Shown here piece after piece: positions 7,071 to 14,379 of a DNA stretch of 28,796 nucleotides (positions are counted from its first letter, which is position 1; each line of letters opens with the position of its first letter). Made by a program: the position numbers and the translations under genes. Below the pieces are notes generated by a model. It made no database searches, was not told the DNA's origin, and was given only the letters and a program-made list of their open reading frames with translations. Source of the stretch: Pseudomonadota bacterium (GTDB lineage: Bacteria; Pseudomonadota; Alphaproteobacteria; Sphingomonadales; Sphingomonadaceae); NCBI GenBank assembly GCA_023423775.1, contig JAFAEZ010000106.1:1-28796 (forward strand), given 5' to 3'.

Positions 7071-8810
7071 TCACGCCATCCGCGCCGACATCGCCTCATC
7101 GAGCGCCGTGGCGATCGTTTCCAGCCGGTAGGGCTTGTAGACGACCGGCAATCCGCCGGTGCCCGAGGTCGCGATCCGGTCGCTGAAGCCGGTGGTGAGC
7201 ACGATCGGCAGATCGGGGCGCCGGGCGCGCAACTGATCGGCGAGCTCGAGCCCGCTCATGCCCGGCATCACCACGTCGGTGAAGACAGCGTCCAGCTCGT
7301 GCTCGCCGGCAAGGATCAGCGCCTCCTCGCCCGAATGGGCACGCAGCACTTTGTGGCCGAGTTCGCCGAGCAGCGCTTCGGCAAAGGCGCCGACTTCCTC
7401 ATTGTCGTCGACCACGAGGATACGGCCGGTAATGCCCGACGCCTGGACCCGGCCCACGGCGGTGGCCGGAACCGCGACCGCATCCTCGCTGCACGGCAGG
7501 ATCAGCGTGACCGTGGTGCCTTCGCCGACCACGCTGTCGATCGTGACGTCCCCGCCCGATTGCGCGGCAAAACCGTACACCTGGCTGAGGCCGAGACCCG
7601 TGCCCTTGCCGACATCCTTGGTCGTGAAGAAAGGCTCGAAGACCCGTGCCAACGTCTCGGCATCGATGCCCGCGCCGGTGTCACTGATAGCGAGTCCTGC
7701 TCGCGGTCCGTCTGCTTCGGTCGCGGGGATATCGAGCGTGCGGATGGTGAGCGTGCCGGCCTCGTCCATCGCGTCGCGCGCATTGACGGCGATGTTGAGA
7801 ACGGCCGCTTCGAGCTGGGTCGGATCGACCTTCACGGCGCAAAGATCGGGCGCCAGCTCGATCTGCACATTCATCCGTTCGCCGAGGGTGCGGTCGAGCA
7901 GCTCCGCCATGCCCAGAATATGGCCATTGAGATCCAGGACTTCCGGCTTCAGCGGCTGACGCCGGGCGAAGGCCAGGAGCTGGCTGGTCAAGGAGGCGGC
8001 ACGCCGCGCCGTCTGCGCGATCGCGTCGGCGAAGCGAACGCGCTTTTCCTCGCTGAGGTTTGGCCGCTGAAGGATGTCTGCGGAGCCTTGAATCACGGTC
8101 AGCAGATTGTTGAAGTCATGGGCGATGCCGCCGGTGAGCTGCCCCAAAGCCTGCATCTTCTGCGCCTGGCGGAGCTGCTCCTCAGCCCTGGCGCGCTCCT
8201 CGATCTGGATCTGGAGCTCGCGATTGGCTTCGGCCAGGGCGCCGGCGCGAAGCTCGAGCTCGCGATTGACTCGCCGCAGGACATTCTGGGCGAGGCCGAG
8301 AATGATCGCGATCACCGCGGCCATCAGGATGAACAAGGAGACCAACGCATAGCGCGTCACCCGACGGCCCAGGCCTTCGCGGGCGATGGCGAGATGAACC
8401 GAGCCGATTCGCTCGCCGTCGCGCAGCACGGGGACCGTCGCGGCGATGTCGCGCTCGCTGGGCGCCGAAATCGCGTCGGCCGATGGCGGCACGATCTTAC
8501 CATTGCGCTCGAAACCCGCGACCAATCGGCCGGACTGGTTGTAGACAGCCGCGAACTGAACCTGCGGATTGGCCCGCAATGCGTTGACCGACTCCTGCGC
8601 CGCCGCCGCATCGCCGAAATCAAGCGCGGCCGTCACGCTTGCCGCCAGGATTTCGGCCTGAACCGTGGTTTCGCTCAGCTTTTGGCGCTGATGGGAGGCC
8701 TCGTTCTGGAAGATGACGCCAAGGCCAGCCAGCAGCAACAGCGCGGCCAGCAGGATCGCGGCGGCCGGCATGTTCCTCCCCCGGAGCTGAAGGCGCGGCG
8801 ACCGGATCAT
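7071..8810 (-). CDS. CHASE8-like membrane hybrid histidine kinase with C-terminal receiver
   Basis: The 579-residue kinase has a first membrane helix (about residues 15-34), a periplasmic domain of about 120 residues resembling CHASE8 (TVQAEILAASVTAALDFGD, then FAAVYNQSGRLVA), and a second membrane helix (155-175). A long coiled-coil linker (178-220) replaces an obvious HAMP domain. The phosphoacceptor H231 lies in GGIAHDFNNLL, the ATP-binding domain has N343 in AVNARDAMD and the G boxes DTGAGI and GKGTGLGLS, and a receiver domain (463-575) has phosphoacceptor D512 and K559. The frame is open further upstream, but this ATG overlaps the yfiR-family stop as ATGA and leads directly into the first membrane helix. 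In YfiN, CHASE8 is the domain controlled by YfiR, so the partner encoded next door probably regulates this kinase. No separate response regulator is in the window. Confidence 0.9.
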   Translation of the reverse strand: MIRSPRLQLRGRNMPAAAILLAALLLLAGLGVIFQNEASHQRQKLSETTVQAEILAASVTAALDFGDAAAAQESVNALRANPQVQFAAVYNQSGRLVAGFERNGKIVPPSADAISAPSERDIAATVPVLRDGERIGSVHLAIAREGLGRRVTRYALVSLFILMAAVIAIILGLAQNVLRRVNRELELRAGALAEANRELQIQIEERARAEEQLRQAQKMQALGQLTGGIAHDFNNLLTVIQGSADILQRPNLSEEKRVRFADAIAQTARRAASLTSQLLAFARRQPLKPEVLDLNGHILGMAELLDRTLGERMNVQIELAPDLCAVKVDPTQLEAAVLNIAVNARDAMDEAGTLTIRTLDIPATEADGPRAGLAISDTGAGIDAETLARVFEPFFTTKDVGKGTGLGLSQVYGFAAQSGGDVTIDSVVGEGTTVTLILPCSEDAVAVPATAVGRVQASGITGRILVVDDNEEVGAFAEALLGELGHKVLRAHSGEEALILAGEHELDAVFTDVVMPGMSGLELADQLRARRPDLPIVLTTGFSDRIATSGTGGLPVVYKPYRLETIATALDEAMSARMA

Positions 8811-9358
8811 ACCCGCCGCTGCTTCACGCTCAGCGCCACACCCAGCAGGCGGGAGCTGATATCGAGCCGGCTGCGCGCCGCCAGCGCGTCGTTGACGTGG
8901 AAGCTGACGCGACCTTTCTCCACCGCGAAATGGATCATGCCGCGAACCCCGCCATTGCGAGAATCGGTGATGGTGAGGACCGGCTTGTTGGCCAAGGCCG
9001 CCAGGATCTGACCGGTGGATTGATCGGGAGTTCCGCGCACGAAGGCCAGATGACAGCCATCGGCATCGGCTGCCGTCCGCATCCGCCGGAGCGCCACCGG
9101 ATTCTGCTCGACACGCTGGCCCGCGACGGCTTCGTCGAGCAGTTTGCCGAACGGATCGCTGCCGATGACGCAGATCTGCAAGGGCTTGCCGGCCGGGGGC
9201 TGCGCCTGCGGTGGCCAATTCACGTAGCGCGCGAACTTCGGCAGGAATGCCGCTTTGACCGAATATTCCGTGGGCTGCTGCGCCGCTGCCGGCTGCGCGA
9301 AGCCGATCAGCAGCAGCATGGCCAGACAGCGGTCGCGTAGCGTGTGGGGCCGCGCCAT
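8807..9358 (-). CDS. YfiR-family (DUF4154) periplasmic regulatory protein
   Basis: The 183-residue protein starts with a cleavable signal peptide ending near AAAQ (residue 27). The mature protein matches DUF4154/YfiR: EYSVKAAFLPKFARYVNWP near residues 31-49, LQICVIGSDPFG, then DGCHLAFV, PVLTITDS, and MIHFAVEKGRVSFHVND followed by LDISSRLLGVA. In Pseudomonas, YfiR is a periplasmic repressor of the diguanylate cyclase YfiN. Two cysteines, C63 and C102, are 39 residues apart, the same spacing as the C71-C110 disulfide of Pseudomonas YfiR as I recall it; the second disulfide pair is absent. The ATG overlaps the stop of the TonB-dependent receptor gene by one base (TGATG), and the stop overlaps the kinase start (ATGA), so all three are translationally linked. 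Confidence 0.92.
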   Translation of the reverse strand: MARPHTLRDRCLAMLLLIGFAQPAAAQQPTEYSVKAAFLPKFARYVNWPPQAQPPAGKPLQICVIGSDPFGKLLDEAVAGQRVEQNPVALRRMRTAADADGCHLAFVRGTPDQSTGQILAALANKPVLTITDSRNGGVRGMIHFAVEKGRVSFHVNDALAARSRLDISSRLLGVALSVKQRRV

Positions 9359-11256
9359 CAGAAACGCAGCCTCGTGCCGGCGTGGACACTGCGCTCGATG
9401 CGCTGGGCGCGGGCGGGGTCGCCGTTCTCCTCATGGGTCGCGCGGAGCAGATTGTTCCCGGCAACGAACAGTTCGACCGCAGGAGTGACCCGCCAGCCGA
9501 GGCGCGCCTGCGCCTCCACGTAGGAATCGACCTCGGGCCGTTCGAGATCGTCGATGACGCGGACGCCAAGGTCGAGATCGACGTTCGACGCCAGGTTCAT
9601 CTGCGAGCGAACCGTCAGCTTGAAATCGGGATCGTTGCCCGCCGAGGCGCCGTCCGCGATGTCGGTGTGGCCGCGGTCGACCGAGAACGACTTGCCGAGC
9701 GTCGAGAGCCCGAGGCGCAGGCGCCACCAGGAGGTGAGCTGCTGCGTCGCCCACGCCTCCACGCCCCAGGTTTCGCCGCGAAGGCCGTTGGCGAGCCGGA
9801 TCGGCAGGCCGCCACCGGGCGCGAACTCGGTCGTGCGCAGATCGTCATAGAGATTGTAGAAAATCGAGACGGAGAGCGTCGTGCTGTCCGTCGGCCGCCC
9901 GCGGTAACCGGCCTCGATCGCTGTCACCTTCTCGGAAGCGAAATCGTCAGCCTGGGCCAGGATCGGCAGGAAATTGAGGTCGCGGTCGATCCGCGAGGGC
10001 GTGCGCACCGCCCGCGACACCGCCGACCAAAGCATCGTACGGTCGCTGGGCTGCCAGGCGAGCCGCAGGTTCGGCAGAATCTCCCATCCGCTGAACGACG
10101 AACGCTCGAACTTGACGCCGGCGGTCAGCGAGAGCCGATCGCTAAGCGCATAGCGATCCTGCACGAACATGTTCAGCGTCCACAGCCGCTCGCTCTCCGG
10201 ATCGAGCACGAACGGGTTGAGATCGTTGTCGAACAGGTCCTTGGTGGTGCGCACCCCGGCCCCGAGGACGATGTCGTGCCGGCCGATCGTGCTGTTGAAC
10301 TGCCCGTCTATGTCGAACGTCTCGAGCGAGTCGCGCACCAGCAGGAACTGGCGCTCGAACTGGTCGTAATAAGCCTGGATCTGGACCGCGCTGTCCTCGC
10401 CGACCCGACCGTGCCAGCGCGCGAGAATATTGTGGCCTTTCTCGCCGTCGGAAGCGCCGGTTTCGACTTCGGTGTCGAACAGGTCGCCCTGCAGCGTGAA
10501 ACTGCTATCGTCGGAGCCGATATCCATCCGGAAGCCGGCCTGGTAGCCGCGATAACGGTCGTCGATGTCGCCGGCGGGGCCGGCGGGCTGATCCGCCCGG
10601 TCGAAATAATTGCCGTAGACACGCACCGCACCGGTTTCGCCGATCGGAATCCCATAACGCAGCGCCGCCGTCCGCTCGTTGGCCGCCACGGTAGCGCGCG
10701 CCAAGCCGCCTAGCGTATCGCGCGCATCCTTGGTGCTGACGTTGATGACGCCGTTTACCGCATTTGGGCCATAGAGAGTGCCGCCCGGGCCACTGACCAC
10801 CTCGATCTGCTGGACATCCTCCAGGACAGGCGCGTGCAATTCCCAGAATATCGCCGAGAAAAGTGGCGTATAGATGCTGCGGCCGTCGATCAGCGCCAGC
10901 ATCTTGTTGGCCGTTTCATAGCCATTGAAGCCGCGCGCGCTGATTGCATATTGCCGTGCGTCGATGCGCTGGGCCTGCAGATTAGGGGCGAGCCGGAGTG
11001 CCTCGGGCAACGAGGTCGCGGCTGCGCGCATCAGATCCTCGTTGCTGATCACGTAGATCGCGGCCGGCGCGGCGCCGAGCGGCTCCGCCCGCTTGGAAAC
11101 CGAGGTCACCTGGACCTGCGCCAGTTCCTCGATCGACAGGTCGCCAAGTTCGGCCGGCGATTGCGCATACGCGGCCGCGGGCTGCAGCGCGAACAGGGCT
11201 CCGGCCAGTCCGAGCGGCGACACGCCCCGCTTCGCGACAGAATAGACCGAAACCAT
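9358..11256 (-). CDS. TonB-dependent outer-membrane receptor
   Basis: With the start chosen, the protein has 632 residues. It has a signal peptide (MVSVYSVAKRGVSPL..., cleavage near AYA-QS at about 31) and a segment LGDLSIEELAQVQVTSVSKR that leads into the plug. The plug domain (about 55-160) contains IDGRSIYTPLF, EVVSGPGGTLYGPNAVNGVI and NVSTKDARDT. A beta-barrel follows and ends with an aromatic residue (HAGTRLRF). The SIEEL...VTSVSKR start is typical of a receptor subgroup that I associate with YfiR-like neighbours. The ligand is unknown. An alternative in-frame ATG lies 60 bp upstream, but it would place 20 extra residues before the signal peptide. It is the first gene of the receptor-YfiR-kinase operon. 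Confidence 0.92.
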   Translation of the reverse strand: MVSVYSVAKRGVSPLGLAGALFALQPAAAYAQSPAELGDLSIEELAQVQVTSVSKRAEPLGAAPAAIYVISNEDLMRAAATSLPEALRLAPNLQAQRIDARQYAISARGFNGYETANKMLALIDGRSIYTPLFSAIFWELHAPVLEDVQQIEVVSGPGGTLYGPNAVNGVINVSTKDARDTLGGLARATVAANERTAALRYGIPIGETGAVRVYGNYFDRADQPAGPAGDIDDRYRGYQAGFRMDIGSDDSSFTLQGDLFDTEVETGASDGEKGHNILARWHGRVGEDSAVQIQAYYDQFERQFLLVRDSLETFDIDGQFNSTIGRHDIVLGAGVRTTKDLFDNDLNPFVLDPESERLWTLNMFVQDRYALSDRLSLTAGVKFERSSFSGWEILPNLRLAWQPSDRTMLWSAVSRAVRTPSRIDRDLNFLPILAQADDFASEKVTAIEAGYRGRPTDSTTLSVSIFYNLYDDLRTTEFAPGGGLPIRLANGLRGETWGVEAWATQQLTSWWRLRLGLSTLGKSFSVDRGHTDIADGASAGNDPDFKLTVRSQMNLASNVDLDLGVRVIDDLERPEVDSYVEAQARLGWRVTPAVELFVAGNNLLRATHEENGDPARAQRIERSVHAGTRLRF

Positions 11257-11335
11257 CAACGCCCCCCGCAACACATGCCACGGGCCATGCACTCCCGGTC
11301 GGCGCAGGCGCAACATAAAATGCCTAAACCGTTGC

Positions 11336-11348
11336 TATTACGGTAATA
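11336..11348. promoter_or_regulatory. Perfect palindrome upstream of the receptor operon
   Basis: TATTAC-G-GTAATA is a perfect inverted repeat of 6-bp arms around one base. It lies about 80 bp before the receptor start, between divergent genes. It is AT-rich in GC-rich surroundings and suits an operator for a dimeric regulator. It does not resemble a classical Fur box. No regulator is assigned. Confidence 0.35.
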
Positions 11349-11432
11349 TAGAAGGCCGCAACCGGCGCGCCTGTGGTCGCTTGTGCCTGCGGCGTGGCAA
11401 CGACATTATTCCTCCTTGCAAGGGAGAGGGAC

Positions 11433-12029
11433 ATGCCGCGCGACGAACGTATCGACAGCTATATCGACCGCCAGGCCGACTTTGCCAAACCGATCCTGCG
11501 CCATTTGCGCGAGGCCGTGCACAGCGCCTGCCCGGAGGCTGAGGAAACGCTCAAGTGGAGCATGCCAACCTTCATGTACAAAGGCGAGCAGCTCGCCGGC
11601 ATGGCGGCCTTCAAGGGACATGCAAGCTTCGGCTTCTGGCGCGGCAGCCTGGTTGTGGGCGAGGAGAGCAAGCCGGACGAAGGCATGGGGCAGTTCGGTC
11701 GTCTCACCTCGATCGAGGATCTGCCGGACGCCGACGCGCTGGCCGCCCTGATCCGCAAGGCGATGGCATTGACCGACGCCGGCGTGAAGCCGGTGCGCAA
11801 CAAGACGACCAAGGCGCCGCTGCCGATGCCCGACGATTTACGGGCTGCGCTCGACGCGGAGCCGGCCGCGGCCCGGACGTTCGACGCGTTCAGCCCCAGC
11901 AGCCAGCGCGAATATGTGGAATGGGTAACGACCGCCAAGCAGGACGCCACCCGCGAAAAGCGAATAAAGCAGACCGTCGAATGGGTCGCCGAGGGCAAGA
12001 AGCGCAACTGGAAGTACGAGAATTGCTGA
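11433..12029 (+). CDS. YdeI/OmpD-associated family protein with DUF1801 domain
   Basis: With the start chosen, the protein has 198 residues. The N-terminal part is a DUF1801-like domain (about 5-110): DSYIDRQADFAKPILRHLRE, then ETLKWSMPTFMYKGE and AFKGHASFGFWRG. The C-terminal part (about 130-190) is the YdeI/OmdA bacteriocin-protection-like region: DDLRAALDAEPAAARTFDAF, SPSSQREYVEWVTTAK and RIKQTVEWVAEGKKRNWKY. The family is cytoplasmic; its biochemical role is not established. The ATG at 11433 is preceded by a good ribosome-binding site (GGGAGAGGG), while an upstream in-frame start would add 20 cysteine-containing residues unlike the family. It is transcribed away from the receptor operon. 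Confidence 0.88.
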   Translation: MPRDERIDSYIDRQADFAKPILRHLREAVHSACPEAEETLKWSMPTFMYKGEQLAGMAAFKGHASFGFWRGSLVVGEESKPDEGMGQFGRLTSIEDLPDADALAALIRKAMALTDAGVKPVRNKTTKAPLPMPDDLRAALDAEPAAARTFDAFSPSSQREYVEWVTTAKQDATREKRIKQTVEWVAEGKKRNWKYENC

Positions 12030-12051
12030 AGGGCGGACCTGCGGGCGATCA

Positions 12052-12066
12052 CACTTGATCCAAGTG
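12052..12066. promoter_or_regulatory. Short palindrome just before the Nfu gene
   Basis: CACTTG-ATC-CAAGTG has perfect 6-bp arms around three bases. It lies 15-24 bp before the Nfu start, where it could be an operator or a 5'-leader hairpin. A chance occurrence cannot be excluded, and I do not match it to a known Fe-S or iron regulator site. Confidence 0.22.
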
Positions 12067-12089
12067 GGGCGCGGGGCCAAATGGGAACC

Positions 12090-12659
12090 ATGCTGATCCA
12101 GACCGAAACCACGCCCAATCCGGCGACGCTCAAGTTCCTGCCCGGCGAGACCGTGATGCCGAGCGGCACGCGCGATTTCGCGACTCCGGAGGAAGCGGAG
12201 GCTTCGCCGCTCGCCGAAGCGATCTTCTCGACCGGCGACGTCGAAGGCGTGTTCTTCGGCCGCGATTTCATCTCCGTCACTGCTGCACCCGGCGTCGAGT
12301 GGGTGCATTTGAAGCCCGAAATCCTCACCGTATTGCTCGATCATTTCTCGAGCGGGGCGCCGCTCTTCAAGCCCGGCAGCGCGGCCGGCATCGCCGTGCC
12401 GACCCAGGCGATCGACGAGGACCCCGCCGACGCCGACATCGTCGCCCAGATCAAGGAACTGATCGAGACGCGCGTCCGACCGGCGGTGGCCCAGGACGGC
12501 GGCGACATCGTCTATCGCGGCTTCCAGAAGGGCACGGTCTATCTCGCCCTGCACGGCGCCTGCTCCGGCTGCCCGTCGTCGACGATGACGCTCAAGAACG
12601 GGATCGAGGGCCTGCTCAAACATTATGTCCCCGAGGTCGAGACGGTCGAGGCCGTCTGA
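12090..12659 (+). CDS. NifU-like (Nfu) Fe-S cluster carrier
   Basis: The 189-residue protein has an N-terminal Nfu_N domain (about 1-87), starting MLIQTETTPNPATLKFLPG and including GVFFGRDFISVT. A linker leads to the C-terminal NifU domain (about 115-185) with the cluster-binding motif CSGC (C158 and C161 with this start) inside LHGACSGCPSSTMTLKNG. Such proteins hold a 4Fe-4S cluster, bridged between two subunits, and deliver it to client enzymes. In this window MiaB (4Fe-4S) and BioB (4Fe-4S and 2Fe-2S) are plausible clients. Another ATG lies 9 bp upstream and would add MGT; the chosen start has GGGAA just ahead and matches the usual family N-terminus. TsaB follows 24 bp downstream. Confidence 0.92.
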   Translation: MLIQTETTPNPATLKFLPGETVMPSGTRDFATPEEAEASPLAEAIFSTGDVEGVFFGRDFISVTAAPGVEWVHLKPEILTVLLDHFSSGAPLFKPGSAAGIAVPTQAIDEDPADADIVAQIKELIETRVRPAVAQDGGDIVYRGFQKGTVYLALHGACSGCPSSTMTLKNGIEGLLKHYVPEVETVEAV

Positions 12660-12683
12660 CGCCGCTCCCGGGACATCGCTGAC

Positions 12684-13286
12684 ATGCTGCTGGTTATCGA
12701 CAGCGCGACCGCCGCCTGCTCGGTCGCCTTGATCGAGGGCGATCGCCTGCTCGACGAGCGCCACGAGGTGGTGGGCCGCGGCCACGCCGAGCGCCTCGTG
12801 CCGATGATCGCCGAGATATTGGGCGGGCATCGGCCGAGCGCGATCCTCGTCGATTGCGGGCCGGGCAGTTTCACCGGGGTGCGGGTCGGCCTCGCCGCCG
12901 CACACGGGCTCGCGATCGGCTGGGGCGTGCCGCTCTCCGGTTACTCTTCGACGGCTTCGATCGCCGCGGCCGCGCCAGGGAACGAAATCGCGGTCGCGTT
13001 GATTGGCGGTCATGGACAGATTTTCGTGCAACGCTACGGAGGCGATCCCCTGCTGCCCCTCGACCCGCTCCGTTCGCTGGTTCCCGAAGAGGCCGCGACC
13101 CTGATCGCAACGGCGGACGTCTATGGCAACGGCGCCGAACTGCTGGTTGCAGCCCGCGGTCACGGCACCGCCCATGACGCGCTGCCCCGCGCCGCCGATG
13201 CGCGGCGGCTTCCCCCGGCCCTCCGCTCGCTGCCGCCCCGCCCGATCTATGGGCGCGCGCCCGATGCGAAGCCGATGTCCTTATGA
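12684..13286 (+). CDS. tsaB: TsaB, tRNA threonylcarbamoyladenosine synthesis partner protein
   Basis: The 200-residue protein has the ASKHA-fold start MLLVIDSATAACSVAL, the conserved GHAERLVP segment (residues 33-40), and the TsaB hallmark DCGPGSFTGVRVGLAAAHGLA (about 57-77, read in halves). TsaB pairs with TsaD and TsaE to make t6A37 in ANN-decoding tRNAs; it has no enzymatic site of its own but bridges TsaD and TsaE. The C-terminus carries RPIYGRAPDA, the usual TsaB ending. It overlaps the rimI start as ATGA. The tsaB-rimI pairing is widespread. TsaD and TsaE are not in the window. Confidence 0.95.
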   Translation: MLLVIDSATAACSVALIEGDRLLDERHEVVGRGHAERLVPMIAEILGGHRPSAILVDCGPGSFTGVRVGLAAAHGLAIGWGVPLSGYSSTASIAAAAPGNEIAVALIGGHGQIFVQRYGGDPLLPLDPLRSLVPEEAATLIATADVYGNGAELLVAARGHGTAHDALPRAADARRLPPALRSLPPRPIYGRAPDAKPMSL

Positions 13287-13759
13287 GCGGCATCGCCGTC
13301 AGCGAGGGAAGCGTTCTCGACCTCGCCGCCGTGATGGATGTGATGGAAAGGGCCTTCGATCCGGCGTTCGGCGAGGCGTGGACCGCGCCACAATGCGCGG
13401 GCCTCCTGCCGATGCCCGGCGTATGGCTGAGCCTGGCCCGCGAAGGCGACGACGTACTCGGCTTCGCGCTCGGACGAGTCGTGCTGCGCGAAGCTGAACT
13501 CATGCTGCTGGCAGTGAAACCCGAAGGTCGCGGTCGCGGCATCGGCCAGTTACTGCTCGACCGTTTCATCCATGTTGCAGCAACGCGAGGTGCGCTAGAC
13601 CTCCATTTGGAGGTTCGGGAAGGAAACAGCGCGATAAACCTCTACGCGAAAACGGGCTTTTCCGAAGTTGGACGTCGTCGTAACTATTATACCGGCCGCG
13701 ACGGCCAGGTTTACGACGCACTAACGCTCGCGAAGAGCATTACCGTGCAAACCCCGTAA
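13283..13759 (+). CDS. rimI: RimI-type GNAT N-acetyltransferase
   Basis: The 158-residue protein is a GNAT acetyltransferase. The acetyl-CoA pyrophosphate-binding motif is GRGRGIGQLLLD (about residues 81-92), preceded by AELMLLAVKPE on strand beta 4. The C-terminal signature NSAINLYAKTGFSEVGRRRNYY is present. Linkage to tsaB and the RimI-type ending support RimI, which acetylates the N-terminus of ribosomal protein S18. Relaxed targets are possible, as for other members. The last third uses codons that are uncommon in neighbouring genes (ATA, CTA, CGA, GGA, GTT), so local GC drops towards the mucR promoter region. It overlaps tsaB by 4 bp. Confidence 0.9.
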   Translation: MSGIAVSEGSVLDLAAVMDVMERAFDPAFGEAWTAPQCAGLLPMPGVWLSLAREGDDVLGFALGRVVLREAELMLLAVKPEGRGRGIGQLLLDRFIHVAATRGALDLHLEVREGNSAINLYAKTGFSEVGRRRNYYTGRDGQVYDALTLAKSITVQTP

Positions 13760-13860
13760 AGAAGTTTTGGCCGAAAATCTCTTGTAAATTACGGCTTGCG
13801 GGACCATTTGCCGCGCAGGACCAGGTCCCTCCCTTTTATTCGAGAGAGCTTAAGCCTCCC

Positions 13861-14289
13861 ATGGAAAACGTCGACAATTTGAATGAAGCCCTGATCACGC
13901 TCACCGCCGACATCGTGTCCGCGCATGTCAGCAACAACAGCGTTGCTGTTAACGATCTTCCGCTGCTCATCGAGAACGTTCACAGCGCGCTGACCGGCCT
14001 TGGCACTGGCCAGGCGGAGCCCGAAGTGAAGCAGGAGCCGGCCGTTTCGATCCGCTCGTCGGTCAAGCCCGACTTCATCGTCTGCCTCGAAGACGGCAAG
14101 AAGCTGAAGATGCTGAAGCGCCACCTGATGACGCACTACAACATGACCCCGGACGAATATCGTCAGAAGTGGGGCCTCAACGCCGACTATCCGATGGTCG
14201 CGCCGAACTACGCCGAACAGCGCCGCACGCTGGCCAAGAAGATCGGCCTCGGCACCAAGCGCCGCCGCACGGCCGCCCCGAAGAAGTGA
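13861..14289 (+). CDS. mucR: MucR/Ros-family zinc-finger transcriptional regulator
   Basis: The 142-residue protein matches MucR/Ros regulators, found widely in alphaproteobacteria. The N-terminal half (ALITLTADIVSAHVSNN, then VNDLPLLIENVHSAL) is the oligomerisation region. The C-terminal half contains a prokaryotic zinc finger with likely ligands C75, D78, H88 and H92 in the segment CLEDGKKLKMLKRHLMTHY, where the second cysteine of classical C2H2 is aspartate as in several Ros homologs. It is followed by NMTPDEYRQKWGL and a basic C-terminus. MucR proteins bind AT-rich sites and act as H-NS-like silencers of exopolysaccharide, cell-cycle and virulence genes. The gene has its own upstream region of about 100 bp and is followed by a hairpin terminator. 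Confidence 0.95.
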   Translation: MENVDNLNEALITLTADIVSAHVSNNSVAVNDLPLLIENVHSALTGLGTGQAEPEVKQEPAVSIRSSVKPDFIVCLEDGKKLKMLKRHLMTHYNMTPDEYRQKWGLNADYPMVAPNYAEQRRTLAKKIGLGTKRRRTAAPKK

Positions 14290-14297
14290 CGAAGACC

Positions 14298-14320
14298 GGC
14301 CGGGACGCCACGTCCCGGCC
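14298..14320 (+). terminator. Hairpin after mucR, probable terminator
   Basis: GGCCGGGACG-CCA-CGTCCCGGCC is a perfect 10-bp GC-rich stem with a three-base loop, 9 bp after the mucR stop and about 60 bp before fur. The downstream tract (ACTTTGGG) is only weakly T-rich, so termination may be partial. Confidence 0.55.
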
Positions 14321-14379
14321 ACTTTGGGCTTCCGGGTCCCTTTGCCCCGGCTGCGTTATTGGCTAAGGCTGGACGGGCA

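Noticed and set aside
7056..9011. Long plus-strand open frame opposite the kinase and yfiR genes
   Set aside because: It is antisense to well-supported genes, with low-complexity Arg/Asp/Gly-rich composition typical of GC-rich shadow frames and no domain motif.
8811..9569. N-terminal extension of the histidine kinase
   Set aside because: The extra 253 codons lie over yfiR and the receptor gene in another frame and show no domain; the ATG at the yfiR stop leads directly into the first membrane helix.
13599..13614. Hairpin ACCTCC-ATTT-GGAGGT
   Set aside because: It lies inside rimI in a coding segment with the GNAT C-terminal motif nearby; no T-tract follows, so it is probably coincidental.
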